Notes: generated by a model from the sequence alone, not told the origin. Counted from the first letter of the stretch, positions 8,567 through 17,048 are shown. The stretch is 35,431 bases of DNA from Acidimicrobiales bacterium (GCA_022452035.1 JAKURV010000022.1:1-35431), one strand, 5' to 3'. Numbers and translations: made by a program.

Positions 8567-9802
8567 CTACCAGACCAACGGGAGGTCGGCGATCTGGCGC
8601 AGGCTCGGCGAGAAATCCAGTTCTACGCCTTCGGGGACTCGGTATTCGGGGATTCGGGCATGCCACTCTTCGAGAACTACACGCAGTTCCATGCGGGCCA
8701 GGTGGGAACCTAGGCACCGGTGTATCCCACCGCCGAAGGCCAGGTGCTTGTTCACCCGACGGTCGATGTCCACCGACTCCGCCTCGTCCCAGGCCCGCTC
8801 GTCGGTGTTGGCTGATCCCAGCATCACCGATACCACTTCGTCGGCTGGGATCGGACAACCTGACAGTTCGGTGTCCTGGGTGGTTACCCGTACCACCGAG
8901 GTCACCGGGGTTTCCCAACGCAGCATTTCCTCAACCGCTCGCGGGATGACTGACGGATCGTCGGCCAGGCGACGCCGTTCGGCGGGATGCAGAGCTAGGC
9001 GGGCCATCATGCAGTCCAGAGAGGCGGTCACTGTGTCAAGACCGGCCAGGAAGAACAGGTAGCAGATATCGACAACCTCTTCGCGGGTAAGGCGCTCTCC
9101 ATCGACTTCAGCATCAAGGAAACCGGAGATGAAGCCGTCCTGGGGCGCTTCCAGCCGCTCGTCGATCACTTCCTGGAGGACCGCGTAGATCCGAGCACCA
9201 GCGGCATCGACCATGGTCGAGCGCTCTTCGGGGGTCCTGGCCGGTGGTCGGATGATTCCATCTTTGAGGGCGATGAACTCGGCGGCCCGGGAAACCGGAA
9301 GACCCAGCAATTCCAAAAACACGGTGGAGGGAAGCGGCTCAGAGACTGCCGTGTGGAAGTTGCACCCGCCTGCGTCGGCCACGGAATCCACGAGGTCAGA
9401 GACCAGTGTTCGGGTCCGATCTTCTAGGAGGGCAATCCGGCGTGGTGCGAACAGCGGATCAAGCAACTTCCGGTACTTGGCGTGGTCCGGGGGATCGATC
9501 TGGAGAGGAATGAGCGGGCGGACCTGACCGATGTGTACAGCGTCGAACCTCGACGAGAAAATGTCGGGGCTTCGTAGGACGGTCACCACGTCGGCATGCC
9601 GGCCCACTAGGTGAGCGTCGGCGTTGGCCCGTGAGGGAACTATCCCGGGCAGTGTCACCACCGGTCCGCTGTCCCGCAGCATCCGGTACCCCGATTGTGG
9701 GTGCCGATTGAATTCGGGATCATTCATCGGGAGGCCATCTGCGGTGTCCCCGTTGGGCCCGATGTTGGCCTCGCTCTCTCTGTCGTCCGGGGCTCCCGTC
9801 AT
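8567..9802 (-). CDS. Cytochrome P450 (class I, soluble)
   Basis: A 411-residue bacterial P450 hydroxylase. Heme-binding motif FGGGIHRCLGSHLARME with Cys363 as thiolate ligand; an ExxR helix in AVEEMLRWETP; and an I-helix segment in FFLAGLDTVTASL where an Asp precedes the conserved Thr. Bacterial class I P450s take electrons from a small ferredoxin, and one is encoded 12 bases upstream at 9815-10009. The ATG at 9802 has GGAGG 5 bases upstream. The aldehyde dehydrogenase follows 35 bases downstream, so hydroxylation of a methyl or ring carbon followed by oxidation is a sensible joint role. The CYP family number needs a database comparison. Confidence 0.95.
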   Translation of the reverse strand: MTGAPDDRESEANIGPNGDTADGLPMNDPEFNRHPQSGYRMLRDSGPVVTLPGIVPSRANADAHLVGRHADVVTVLRSPDIFSSRFDAVHIGQVRPLIPLQIDPPDHAKYRKLLDPLFAPRRIALLEDRTRTLVSDLVDSVADAGGCNFHTAVSEPLPSTVFLELLGLPVSRAAEFIALKDGIIRPPARTPEERSTMVDAAGARIYAVLQEVIDERLEAPQDGFISGFLDAEVDGERLTREEVVDICYLFFLAGLDTVTASLDCMMARLALHPAERRRLADDPSVIPRAVEEMLRWETPVTSVVRVTTQDTELSGCPIPADEVVSVMLGSANTDERAWDEAESVDIDRRVNKHLAFGGGIHRCLGSHLARMELRVVLEEWHARIPEYRVPEGVELDFSPSLRQIADLPLVW

Positions 9803-9814
9803 CTCGTCCTCCGA

Positions 9815-10009
9815 TCAGTCACCGGTCAGGGAAATCGCATCCTCAGGACAGTTATCGGCCCCGAGGCGGGCCGACTCTGCCAGCCCCGAAGGCACCGTCA
9901 CGGCGACGACCAGCCCACGCCCGTCGTCGTCAGGTTCAAATACGACGGGGGCGAGGACGTAGCAACGCCCGTGACCCTGGCATCGTTCTTGATCGAGGCG
10001 CACTTGCAC
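9815..10009 (-). CDS. 3Fe-4S-type ferredoxin, probable P450 electron donor
   Basis: A 64-residue acidic ferredoxin. The Cys pattern is C10-x2-H13-x2-C16 followed by C54-P, with His at the position of the second cysteine of 4Fe-4S ferredoxins. This CxxHxxC...CP arrangement is known from actinobacterial ferredoxins that sit next to P450 genes and usually carry a [3Fe-4S] cluster. The start is a GTG at 10009 with a weak ribosome site. It lies 12 bases ahead of the P450, so it is the obvious redox partner; no ferredoxin reductase gene is in the window. A 96-base gap separates it from the upstream amidohydrolase. Confidence 0.9.
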   Translation of the reverse strand: MQVRLDQERCQGHGRCYVLAPVVFEPDDDGRGLVVAVTVPSGLAESARLGADNCPEDAISLTGD

Positions 10010-10105
10010 GTCTACGGCTTACCCCCAATACCGGTCGATGGACAATCGGGGGCACCCGAATAGGTCGAGAATTCGGACAGATCCCGGCCGATTACAAGAA
10101 GAATG

Positions 10106-11293
10106 TCAGGATTCCAGGTGGAGGAGTTCACGGAGGTTTCCACCCATGATGCGAGCCGTGTCCTCGGAAGACAGTGACTCGGGGAGGTCATCGACGAAAC
10201 TCACCGGGTTGCCCAGCCCCTCCGGGTGCGGGTAGTCGGACCCGAAGAGCAGACGTTCGGGCCCCATGATGTCCACCAGACCCTCAAGAGCGTCCTCCCA
10301 AAACGGGTTGACGTAAACGTTGCGGCGGAAGGCCTCGACGGGATGTTCGTCGAACTCTTGAGGCATCTTCTTGTAGATCGACTCCAGCCCATCAACTAGG
10401 GGCTTCACCCAGGTCCCGCCGTTTTCGATCGTGGCGATTCGCAGATTCGGGAATCGGCTAAAGGCACCATGACAGACCATGGCGTTCATCATGTCGGTGA
10501 TGGCCCGGTTCGCCATGACGAGCGACCGGAAAGGATTGGGTTGGAAGGGCAAGAACTCGGTGGGTCCTTCCCAGATCGACACCAGGTCGGCGTAACCGGA
10601 GTCCGAGGAGTGCATGCCAACTAGAACACCTGCCTCCTCGACTCGGGCCCAGAACGGGTCAAATTCGGGAAGGCCCGGGGACCGAGATCCTCGGAGCCCC
10701 CAGGCCGGAGCGGGTCGTATCAGGATGCAGCGCACCCCGCGGTCGAGACACCACTCCAGTTCGGCAATCGCCTTGTCAACGATGGGCAGGGTGATGATCG
10801 GTGTGGCGAAGATCCGGTTCTGGTAGTCGAAGGTCCACTCATCGTGGATCCATTCGTTGAGAGAATGGATTACCGCGTGCGTCAGGTCAGGGTCGTCCCG
10901 CATTCGCTCTTCGATGAGGCTGGCCAGGGTAGGGAACATAAGCGCCCCATCGAGACCCAACTCGTCCAGGTGAGGCAGGCGGGCTTCAGCGGTACGGGCC
11001 CATTCTGGGCAAGGGATTGGCGTACCGAAGATCTCGCGGAGGCTCTTGCCGTCCGGATTGCCTCTCCGATAGAAGTCCTCCTGGGCGCCCGGCGGGGCGA
11101 CAACTTCGAAAGTCGGATTCGGGATGTATTCGGAGAGCTTTCCGTTGATGGCAATTTTGGTCCTGCCGTTGACCTGCACGTAGGTGATGGCGCTGCGGTG
11201 CTCCGACGGGAGGTATCGGGTGAAGGCCTCCTGGGTCTCATACATGTGGTTGTCGGCGTCGAAGACGGGAAAATCGACGGTCCTGTGCTCCAC
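10106..11293 (-). CDS. Amidohydrolase_2-family metal-dependent hydrolase (first of two)
   Basis: A 395-residue TIM-barrel protein of the ACMSD/gamma-resorcylate decarboxylase-related amidohydrolase_2 superfamily. Seen: an N-terminal DADNHMYE motif in place of the usual HxH, a central His in LVGMHSSDSG, a second His in MVCHGAFSRFP, and the C-terminal FGSDYPHPEG with the metal-ligand Asp. These proteins hydrolyse or decarboxylate carbon compounds; the exact reaction is unknown. The GTG at 11293 is preferred because GGAAGG stands 8 bases ahead; a longer reading frame overlaps the upstream gene. Its immediate upstream neighbour is a second, divergent member of the same family, suggesting the two act together. 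Confidence 0.88.
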   Translation of the reverse strand: MEHRTVDFPVFDADNHMYETQEAFTRYLPSEHRSAITYVQVNGRTKIAINGKLSEYIPNPTFEVVAPPGAQEDFYRRGNPDGKSLREIFGTPIPCPEWARTAEARLPHLDELGLDGALMFPTLASLIEERMRDDPDLTHAVIHSLNEWIHDEWTFDYQNRIFATPIITLPIVDKAIAELEWCLDRGVRCILIRPAPAWGLRGSRSPGLPEFDPFWARVEEAGVLVGMHSSDSGYADLVSIWEGPTEFLPFQPNPFRSLVMANRAITDMMNAMVCHGAFSRFPNLRIATIENGGTWVKPLVDGLESIYKKMPQEFDEHPVEAFRRNVYVNPFWEDALEGLVDIMGPERLLFGSDYPHPEGLGNPVSFVDDLPESLSSEDTARIMGGNLRELLHLES

Positions 11294-11321
11294 GGTGGTC
11301 ACCTTCCGATCGGGGTAGTCA

Positions 11322-12611
11322 TCACTCCTCAGACTGGCCGGCCCGTTCGACAAAGTCCTTCAGTGATACATCCTTGGTCTCGCCATGGCGGCTGGTGTCA
11401 CGAGAGCGGATCGACACGTCATGGTCTCCTGCCTGGGCCCTTAGCGCCCCCACTGTGCAATCGGCGCGGTCGAACACGGCGAATGGGTCGTAGGAGAACC
11501 AGTCCATGGCATTGAGGTGCGTGATGCGGTTGATGTCGTCGTCCGAAACGCCGACGAAGACCTCTGAGAGTTCTTCAGGGGCCGTCGGCCAGTTCGAGTC
11601 AGAGTGCGGGTAGTCCATCTCCCAACAGATGTTGTCGATTCCGATTTCGTGGCGGAGGATCACCCCGACAGGGTCGGTGATGAAGCAGGTGAGGAAGTTA
11701 CGACGGAAAACGTCGCTCGGCTTCAGGTCGCCAAAGTCCTGGCCGGTCCACAAGTGGTGCATGTCGTAGGTCTTGTCGGCGCGGTCCATGAAATAGGGCA
11801 CCCAGCCCGTGCCTCCCTCCGAGAGGGCGATCCGGAGGTCGGGATACCGGCGGGGAACTGTTGACCACAGCAGGTCGGAGGCCGCCGTAGAGACGTTCAT
11901 GGGTTGCATCTGGATCATGACGTCCATTGGGGCGTCAGGGGCAGTTATCACCAATTGGCCCGACGATCCGAGGTGGATCGACAGCACGGTTTCGCATTCA
12001 ACAAGAGCCTCCCAGAACGGATTCCAGTATTCGTCGTGAAAACTGGGCTGACCAAGTGGCACGGGGTTTTCGGTGAAAGTCATCGAGTGGCAGCCCAGTT
12101 GGGCCACCCGTCGGACCTCGGCCGCGCACTCCTCGGCCGACCAGATCATCGGCAGAGCCATGGGGATGAACCGCCCGGGATAGGAGCCACACCATTCGTG
12201 GATGTGCCAGTCGTTGTAGGCCCGGATGAGGGCAGCGGCGAATTCCTTATCGGGGTGGTCGGCAAATAGCCGACCGGCAAAGCCCGGAAACGACGGAAAG
12301 CACATGGACCCAAGCACTCCACCAGCGTCCATGTCCTTGATCCGCTCATCGATGTCGTAGCAGCCCGACCGGATTTCCTCGAACGAGGTCGGCTCGATGC
12401 CGTATTCCTCTTTTGGGCGGCCGGCAACGGCATTGAGTCCGACGTTGGGGATGATCGCCCCGTTGAACGTCCAGACGTCGCTGCCATTGTCAGTGTGGAG
12501 GAGCTTGGGTGCCTCGTCCTGCCACCGGTCGGCGAGGTGCTCATCGAACATGTGCGGTGGCTCACAGAGATGGTCATCCACGCTGACCAGGATCATGTCG
12601 TTCATATCCAT
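11322..12611 (-). CDS. Amidohydrolase_2-family metal-dependent hydrolase (second of two)
   Basis: A 429-residue relative of the preceding gene. Motifs: SVDDHLCEPPHMFDEHLADR near the N-terminus (DxxHxxEP type), a central His in VLSIHLGSSG, and WEMDYPHSDSNWP near residue 330 with the conserved Asp. The family includes decarboxylases and hydrolases of aromatic or alicyclic acids. The ATG at 12611 is chosen because AAGGAG lies 7 bases upstream; another ATG is two codons on. First gene of the minus-strand operon: stop at 11322, with the next gene starting 28 bases later. The C-terminal 45 residues (after WFSYDPFAVFD) include a charged tail and are less conserved in appearance. Confidence 0.88.
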   Translation of the reverse strand: MDMNDMILVSVDDHLCEPPHMFDEHLADRWQDEAPKLLHTDNGSDVWTFNGAIIPNVGLNAVAGRPKEEYGIEPTSFEEIRSGCYDIDERIKDMDAGGVLGSMCFPSFPGFAGRLFADHPDKEFAAALIRAYNDWHIHEWCGSYPGRFIPMALPMIWSAEECAAEVRRVAQLGCHSMTFTENPVPLGQPSFHDEYWNPFWEALVECETVLSIHLGSSGQLVITAPDAPMDVMIQMQPMNVSTAASDLLWSTVPRRYPDLRIALSEGGTGWVPYFMDRADKTYDMHHLWTGQDFGDLKPSDVFRRNFLTCFITDPVGVILRHEIGIDNICWEMDYPHSDSNWPTAPEELSEVFVGVSDDDINRITHLNAMDWFSYDPFAVFDRADCTVGALRAQAGDHDVSIRSRDTSRHGETKDVSLKDFVERAGQSEE

Positions 12612-12653
12612 GGCTTCCCTCCTTGGATCGGCCACGCAATATCGCTCCGGCGA

Positions 12654-12659
12654 AATCTA
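12654..12659 (-). promoter_or_regulatory. Candidate -10 box for the amidohydrolase-P450 operon
   Basis: Reading the minus strand, TAGATT (TAnnnT form) occurs here and would give a transcript start near 12646 with a leader of about 35 bases before the ATG at 12611. No convincing -35 was seen at 17 bases. Confidence 0.3.
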
Positions 12660-12698
12660 GTCGGGTGGCATCCCTGTGGAACCAGTTGACCGTTGGTC

Positions 12699-12717
12699 CC
12701 GTGCCTGTGGGACACGG
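12699..12717. promoter_or_regulatory. Inverted repeat in a divergent promoter region, possible operator
   Basis: CCGTG (12699-12703) and CACGG (12713-12717) form arms around 9 bases in the 126-base region between the divergent amidohydrolase and P450 genes. An overlapping GTCCC/GGGAC pair (12696-12700, 12709-12713) is an alternative. Regulator binding is inferred from location and symmetry only. Confidence 0.25.
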
Positions 12718-12737
12718 AGTCGCCAACTGTCGGGGCA

Positions 12738-14024
12738 ATGCGGGACAATACGTCTGTGGAATCGGTCAACGGAATAGTCGATATCGACCACCAACACCCA
12801 GACTTCGTCGCCAATCGTCATGGACGGTACGAGGAACTGAGGGCCCAGTGTCCCGTTGTCTACAACACTGCCTACGGGGGCTTCTGGCTGGTTACCGACT
12901 ACGAGTCAGTCGCCACAGTGGCTCGCGACAACGAAACCTTCGCCCACCGATTCGACCCCAAAGCCGACGACGGGATCTCGTACCAGGGCATTTGCGGAAT
13001 CCCTCGACCAAAGGGAACCCCGCGGATGGGTGTATCGGAGATCGACGGACCCGACCATGCCGACCTTCGGCGAGTTCTGAACCCGCACATGAGTCCCCAG
13101 CGGGTCGAGCAATTACGCCCCCGCATGGAGCAGATCTCGACGTGGTTTCTCGACGAGGTGATCGAAGCAGGCCGGGCCGATCTCGTCATCGACTACGCCA
13201 CGCCAGTACCAGCGGTCCTAACCCTTGAATCGATGGGCATGCCTGCTGAGAACTGGGATCACTACGCCGAGTTCTTTCACGCCTCGGCCTCCTATGAACG
13301 CACAGACCCGAAACACATCGACGCCGCCGGCCGCTGGCAGGACATGTGGGATGAACTCGTGGGATTCGCTCGCTTCCGGCGGCGGAACCCATCGGACGAC
13401 ATCACCACCACCCTGGTGACCTGTGAGATCGCTGGACGACCTCTCACCGATTCAGAAGTCGGCGGGATCATGTGGAATCTGGTGGCCGGTGGCCTAGACA
13501 CCACCACTTCGCTCGTGTCATGGGGGCTACACCATCTGGGTACGGTGCCCGATGCCCGGAGCCGTCTCCTAGCGGACCCGACGCTGGTGCCGTCAGCCGT
13601 TGAGGAGTTTCTCCGGTTCTACAGTCCGAGTGAGACCCTCACCCGCACGGCGACCCGAGACGTGGAACTGGGAGGGAGGCAGATCGCCCGGGGCGACGTC
13701 GTGATGATCAGCTGGGTATCGGCCAACCACGATCCCCAAGCTTTCGAGCAGGCTGACGAGATCGTTCTCGATCGAACCGCCAACCGGCATCTGGCCTTCG
13801 GCCTCGGTGGCCACCGATGCATCGGGGCCCCGGTTGCCCGAATGGAGGCAGAGGTCATGTTCCGTGACGTGCTCCACCGAATCCCCGACTACGTCATCGA
13901 TGAGGACTTGTTCCGGCCCTATCCGGGGAACCTCCTCATGACCGGCGTGGTCTCCATGCCCGTGGTCTTCACCGCGGGTCGGAGACATGGCGAAAACGAC
14001 CCCCTTGGTTCGCCACCAGGATGA
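12738..14024 (+). CDS. Cytochrome P450 (second)
   Basis: A 428-residue P450. Heme-ligand motif FGLGGHRCIGAPVARMEAEV with Cys361; ExxR in AVEEFLRFYSP; I-helix AGGLDTTTSLVSW with the acidic-Thr pair. The ATG at 12738 fits the family N-terminus; a GTG six codons later is an alternative, and the ribosome site (CGGGG) is weak. It is divergent from the amidohydrolase operon and therefore has its own promoter. Its sequence is clearly different from the first P450, so the two probably attack different positions of one substrate or successive intermediates. No ferredoxin is adjacent; it may share the one at 9815-10009. Confidence 0.94.
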   Translation: MRDNTSVESVNGIVDIDHQHPDFVANRHGRYEELRAQCPVVYNTAYGGFWLVTDYESVATVARDNETFAHRFDPKADDGISYQGICGIPRPKGTPRMGVSEIDGPDHADLRRVLNPHMSPQRVEQLRPRMEQISTWFLDEVIEAGRADLVIDYATPVPAVLTLESMGMPAENWDHYAEFFHASASYERTDPKHIDAAGRWQDMWDELVGFARFRRRNPSDDITTTLVTCEIAGRPLTDSEVGGIMWNLVAGGLDTTTSLVSWGLHHLGTVPDARSRLLADPTLVPSAVEEFLRFYSPSETLTRTATRDVELGGRQIARGDVVMISWVSANHDPQAFEQADEIVLDRTANRHLAFGLGGHRCIGAPVARMEAEVMFRDVLHRIPDYVIDEDLFRPYPGNLLMTGVVSMPVVFTAGRRHGENDPLGSPPG

Positions 14025-14126
14025 AAGTCGCGGCCGGTAGGTGCCGGATTTAGCCCTGGACAACCCATGACCGACGAGCCGTTCCCTCCCTGCTTGCCTG
14101 TGTTCTCGTTCTAGAGGTCCGGGTGT

Positions 14127-15113
14127 TCAGCCGACCACCTCGTCGACCAGACCCCAGGCCAGTGCCGTCTGGGCGTCGATCGTCGTTCCGGTCAAACACA
14201 TTTGGGCTGTCCGTTGGCGACCGATCCGCCGTGGCACGCTGACCGTTCCGCCTGCGCCGGGGATGAGCCCCATGGAGACCTCGGGGAGGGAGAACGTCGC
14301 CGACCCGGTGGCCTCCAGGCGTCCGGCGAATGCCGCCAACTCGGTCCCGGCACCGACCGCAGGGCCGTGGACCCGCACGGTGAGCCGATCGGCCAGCCGG
14401 TCTAGCCAGAGTCCCGCGTTGGCCGACGACCGGATCAGGTGCGCCGATGCTGGATTGTCGACCGAGCCGAACTCAGCCAGGTCGCCGCCGCAGGAGAAAG
14501 TCGGCCCCATGCCCGTCAACAGAACTGGACGACAGTCTCCGGGAGCGGTGAGCGGCCGGAGGGCTTCGACGAGGGCATCGCGCATGGCCGCGGAATAGGC
14601 GTTTCGGAGTCTTGGGCGGTTCAACGTCAGTGTCACGGTGTCGCCTTGGGCGTCCACGAGAACCGGGGGTTCCGGCTCGTCGGGCCTGACTCTTCGCCCC
14701 CGTGCCTCCAACCAGCGGGCGAACTCGTCACCGGCCTGCAGAGTCCCGTAGGTCGTCGACTCCAGCAGCAGTCCGGCCGACGTGTCCAGACCCTCGCCGT
14801 GTCGCAGTACCTGGCAGCAGGCCAGAGCGGCCTGTGGCGTGGCGGCCACCACGTCGGCGATCGCAGCGGCATCGACAGGGTCGTCGACCAGTACGTCAAA
14901 GGCGGGGGCGGTCCCTGGGGCAGCCAACCCGACAGAGATGACAGGCAGGCTGTTCAACGAGGCGGCGGCCTCCGGTGGCAGGAGGTGGGCGTCGGCGACG
15001 ACCAGTAGCCACAAGTCACGCAGCGTGCCGATGTCAAGGTCGACGACCGGCGTGGCGAGGCGTGCGGACGCCTCGTCCACGGACAACACCTGGTGAGGAA
15101 CCCTGCTGGCCAC
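14127..15113 (-). CDS. Enoyl-CoA hydratase/isomerase (crotonase) family protein with N-terminal helical part
   Basis: A 328-residue protein. Residues about 150-328 are a crotonase core: LTLNRPRLRNAYSAAM, the oxyanion segment FSCGGDLAEF, GPAVGAGTELAAF and FSLPEVSMGLIPGAGGT. Both catalytic glutamates of hydratases (rat Glu144 and Glu164) appear conserved as Glu258 and Glu278. The chain stops at AWGLVDEVVG, exactly where a normal crotonase would continue into its C-terminal helical domain. Instead, residues about 78-140 at the front look like that helical domain (IADVVAATPQAALACC, GDEFARWLEARGR), after a short degenerate core-like piece (LPVISVGLAAPG). So the order is permuted or a decayed tandem. 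The start is a GTG; the synthetase gene ends 30 bases upstream. Confidence 0.85.
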   Translation of the reverse strand: MASRVPHQVLSVDEASARLATPVVDLDIGTLRDLWLLVVADAHLLPPEAAASLNSLPVISVGLAAPGTAPAFDVLVDDPVDAAAIADVVAATPQAALACCQVLRHGEGLDTSAGLLLESTTYGTLQAGDEFARWLEARGRRVRPDEPEPPVLVDAQGDTVTLTLNRPRLRNAYSAAMRDALVEALRPLTAPGDCRPVLLTGMGPTFSCGGDLAEFGSVDNPASAHLIRSSANAGLWLDRLADRLTVRVHGPAVGAGTELAAFAGRLEATGSATFSLPEVSMGLIPGAGGTVSVPRRIGRQRTAQMCLTGTTIDAQTALAWGLVDEVVG

Positions 15114-15143
15114 CCGTCCAGTCTGCCCGTGGCGTTGTCGCCG

Positions 15144-16667
15144 TCAGGCAGTGGAACCGTCGCCGAGGTGGGCCAAATCGGCCCGCAGGGCCCGCCGTAG
15201 AAGCTTTCCGGTGTCGTTGTAGGGGAGGGCGGCCACAAACTCGACGTGGTCCGGGGTGCGGTTGGAACGCAGCCGGTCGCGGACGGTCGAGCGGAGTTCG
15301 TCGGCAGTTGCCGCACACCCGGGGTGCAGGACCACTGCGGCGACGATCCGTTCACCCCACTGCCGGTCGGGTAGGCCGATAGCGGCGGCGTCGGCTACCG
15401 CTTCGTGGTGCAGAAGGGACTCCTCAATTTCACTTGGAGAGATGTTCTGCCCGCCTTTCACGATCACGTCGTCGATGCGACCCGTCACGTGGAGGAAGCC
15501 GTCAGCGTCCATCCACCCACCATCGTGGGTTAGGAACCAGCCGTCGTCGGTCAGGCGAGGAGGCGAGTCGCGGTACTCGCCGGAGACCTGTTCTCCTCGG
15601 ACCCAGATCTCACCGGCTACACCGATCGGTACTTCGTCTCCGAGGTCGTCGCGGATCGTGATCTCGATGGCGGGGAGCGGTCGTCCCGCTGACCCGAGGC
15701 GTGCCCGGATCGTGGGTTCTGCGCTGGCCATGGCCTCCCGATGGTCGTCAGGCCCCAGGAGGGCCACCGTTGAACTGGTCTCGGTTAGCCCGTAGGCGTT
15801 CACGAAGGCGGTGGTTGGGAGCAGCTCCAGGGCTCGACAGATGGTCGGAAGCGGCATTCTGCCGCCGCCGTACGAAAGCGACCGCAGGGTAGGTAGCCCG
15901 GGACCGTCGGAACCCTCGGAATCTAGGAATCCGACGATACGCGTCAACATGGTCGGGACCACCATGGCGCTGGTCACCGACTCGGCCCGGACGAGGGCGA
16001 CCCAATCGGCGGCGTCGAAGGTGGGAAGTTGCACGACCCGCCGTCCTGCGTAGACGTTGGAGAGGATGGCTGCGATGCCGGCCACGTGGTACGGCGGCAC
16101 GCTCACCAGCGCAGCATCGTCTTCGGACGCCTGCATGAACTCCACCGATCCCAAGACGTACGACACGAGGTGTCGGTGGCGCAGCACTGCGGCTTTGGGC
16201 TGACCGGTGGTGCCGCTGGTGAACAACACGATGGCGGTGTCCTCGCCGGTCATGGTCCAGTCCGGGTCCTGCGGCTCGACGCCGCACACGAGGTCCAGCA
16301 GTCGGTGGCGTTCGATGACGTCAATCCCGGCGTAGCCGGCCAGGCGGTCGGGGTCGTCGGGGTCTACGACGACTACCGCCGGTGAGACCCTCGTAGTCAG
16401 TGCCAACAACTCCTCGTCGGTCAGCCGGTAGTTGAGAGGGACAAAGGGCAGGCCGGCCCAGGCTGCCCCGAACAGCGAGATGGGCAGAGCAACCGACGAC
16501 AGATCCGCCATGGCCACGTGCGTGTTGTCGCCGCTCCGGAACCGCTCGGAGGCCGCCCCGGCCTTGTTGAAGAGGCCCCGGTAGGTGAGACCACCGTCAG
16601 CCGAGCCGATCGCAACCCGGTCGCCAAATCCCTCTGCTGCCATCTCCAGCAGCATCATCAGGTTCAC
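15144..16667 (-). CDS. Acyl-CoA synthetase (AMP-binding, ANL superfamily)
   Basis: A 507-residue adenylate-forming ligase activating a carboxylic acid with ATP and CoA. Motifs in order: TSGTTGQPKAAV (150-161, P-loop-like), VNAYGLTETSS, the hinge-region GRIDDVIVKGGQNISPSEIE, and the catalytic Lys near 488 in NDTGKLLRRAL. Length and motif spacing are canonical. The start is taken as GTG at 16667; ATGs three and four codons later are alternatives, and the ribosome site is weak. It lies between the small Cys-containing protein (39 bases upstream) and the odd crotonase (30 bases downstream). The three likely form one transcription unit that activates and processes an acid. Confidence 0.93.
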   Translation of the reverse strand: MNLMMLLEMAAEGFGDRVAIGSADGGLTYRGLFNKAGAASERFRSGDNTHVAMADLSSVALPISLFGAAWAGLPFVPLNYRLTDEELLALTTRVSPAVVVVDPDDPDRLAGYAGIDVIERHRLLDLVCGVEPQDPDWTMTGEDTAIVLFTSGTTGQPKAAVLRHRHLVSYVLGSVEFMQASEDDAALVSVPPYHVAGIAAILSNVYAGRRVVQLPTFDAADWVALVRAESVTSAMVVPTMLTRIVGFLDSEGSDGPGLPTLRSLSYGGGRMPLPTICRALELLPTTAFVNAYGLTETSSTVALLGPDDHREAMASAEPTIRARLGSAGRPLPAIEITIRDDLGDEVPIGVAGEIWVRGEQVSGEYRDSPPRLTDDGWFLTHDGGWMDADGFLHVTGRIDDVIVKGGQNISPSEIEESLLHHEAVADAAAIGLPDRQWGERIVAAVVLHPGCAATADELRSTVRDRLRSNRTPDHVEFVAALPYNDTGKLLRRALRADLAHLGDGSTA

Positions 16668-16706
16668 GTTGATACCCGCTGTCGTTGTGGAGCTGCTGGC
16701 CGGGGA

Positions 16707-17012
16707 TCAGTCGGAGGAGGGAAGCGGCTTGGCGTCCTTGAGCTCCAGGAGCATGTCTCCGATGCTGAGGGAGCCGTCCCCCGGTCGGGTGCACAACACC
16801 TCGACCGTCTCGTCTGGGTCCACATAGCGCTTGCCCAACAGGGTGCCGTCCGATGCCCCGTCCGTAGACACGCCGTCACCGGCCCCGGTTTCCGCCGGAA
16901 CCATGGGTACACCGCCACACCGGAGGTCGACCTCGCCGGCGCCCTTCACCACGATCACTTGGGTGCTGCAGACACTGCTGGCGAACCGGCTTCCGGGCTT
17001 CAGATCTGACAT
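16707..17012 (-). CDS. Small Cys-containing protein of unknown function
   Basis: A 101-residue acidic, apparently soluble protein without signal peptide or membrane segment. Three cysteines are visible: Cys15 (SVCSTQVIVVK), Cys32 (LRCGGVPM) and Cys74 (EVLCTRPGDGSL). The alternating CSTQ...RCGG...CTRP pattern could bind metal or form disulfides, but no known motif is matched. The ATG at 17012 has AGGAG 9 bases upstream. It is the first gene of the unit with an acyl-CoA synthetase and the odd crotonase. The coding frame looks real because spacing, ribosome site and orientation all agree. I do not recognise a named function. Confidence 0.75.
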   Translation of the reverse strand: MSDLKPGSRFASSVCSTQVIVVKGAGEVDLRCGGVPMVPAETGAGDGVSTDGASDGTLLGKRYVDPDETVEVLCTRPGDGSLSIGDMLLELKDAKPLPSSD

Positions 17013-17030
17013 CTGGCGGGTCTCCTGATG

Positions 17031-17048
17031 GGGCGGTCCGGTCCGCCC
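17031..17048. promoter_or_regulatory. Near-perfect palindrome upstream of the small Cys protein gene
   Basis: GGGCGG and CCGCCC flank a 6-base spacer, 18 bases from the ATG at 17012, within the 145-base divergent region. A second perfect 10-base palindrome, GGGTCGACCC, is at 17061-17070. Either could be an operator, or a leader hairpin of the minus-strand transcript. Confidence 0.3.

Noticed and set aside
14067-14114. 15-residue frame in the gap between P450 and crotonase, considered as a modified-peptide precursor
   Set aside because: No ribosome site, no maturation enzyme nearby, and it does not match the mycofactocin precursor tail.
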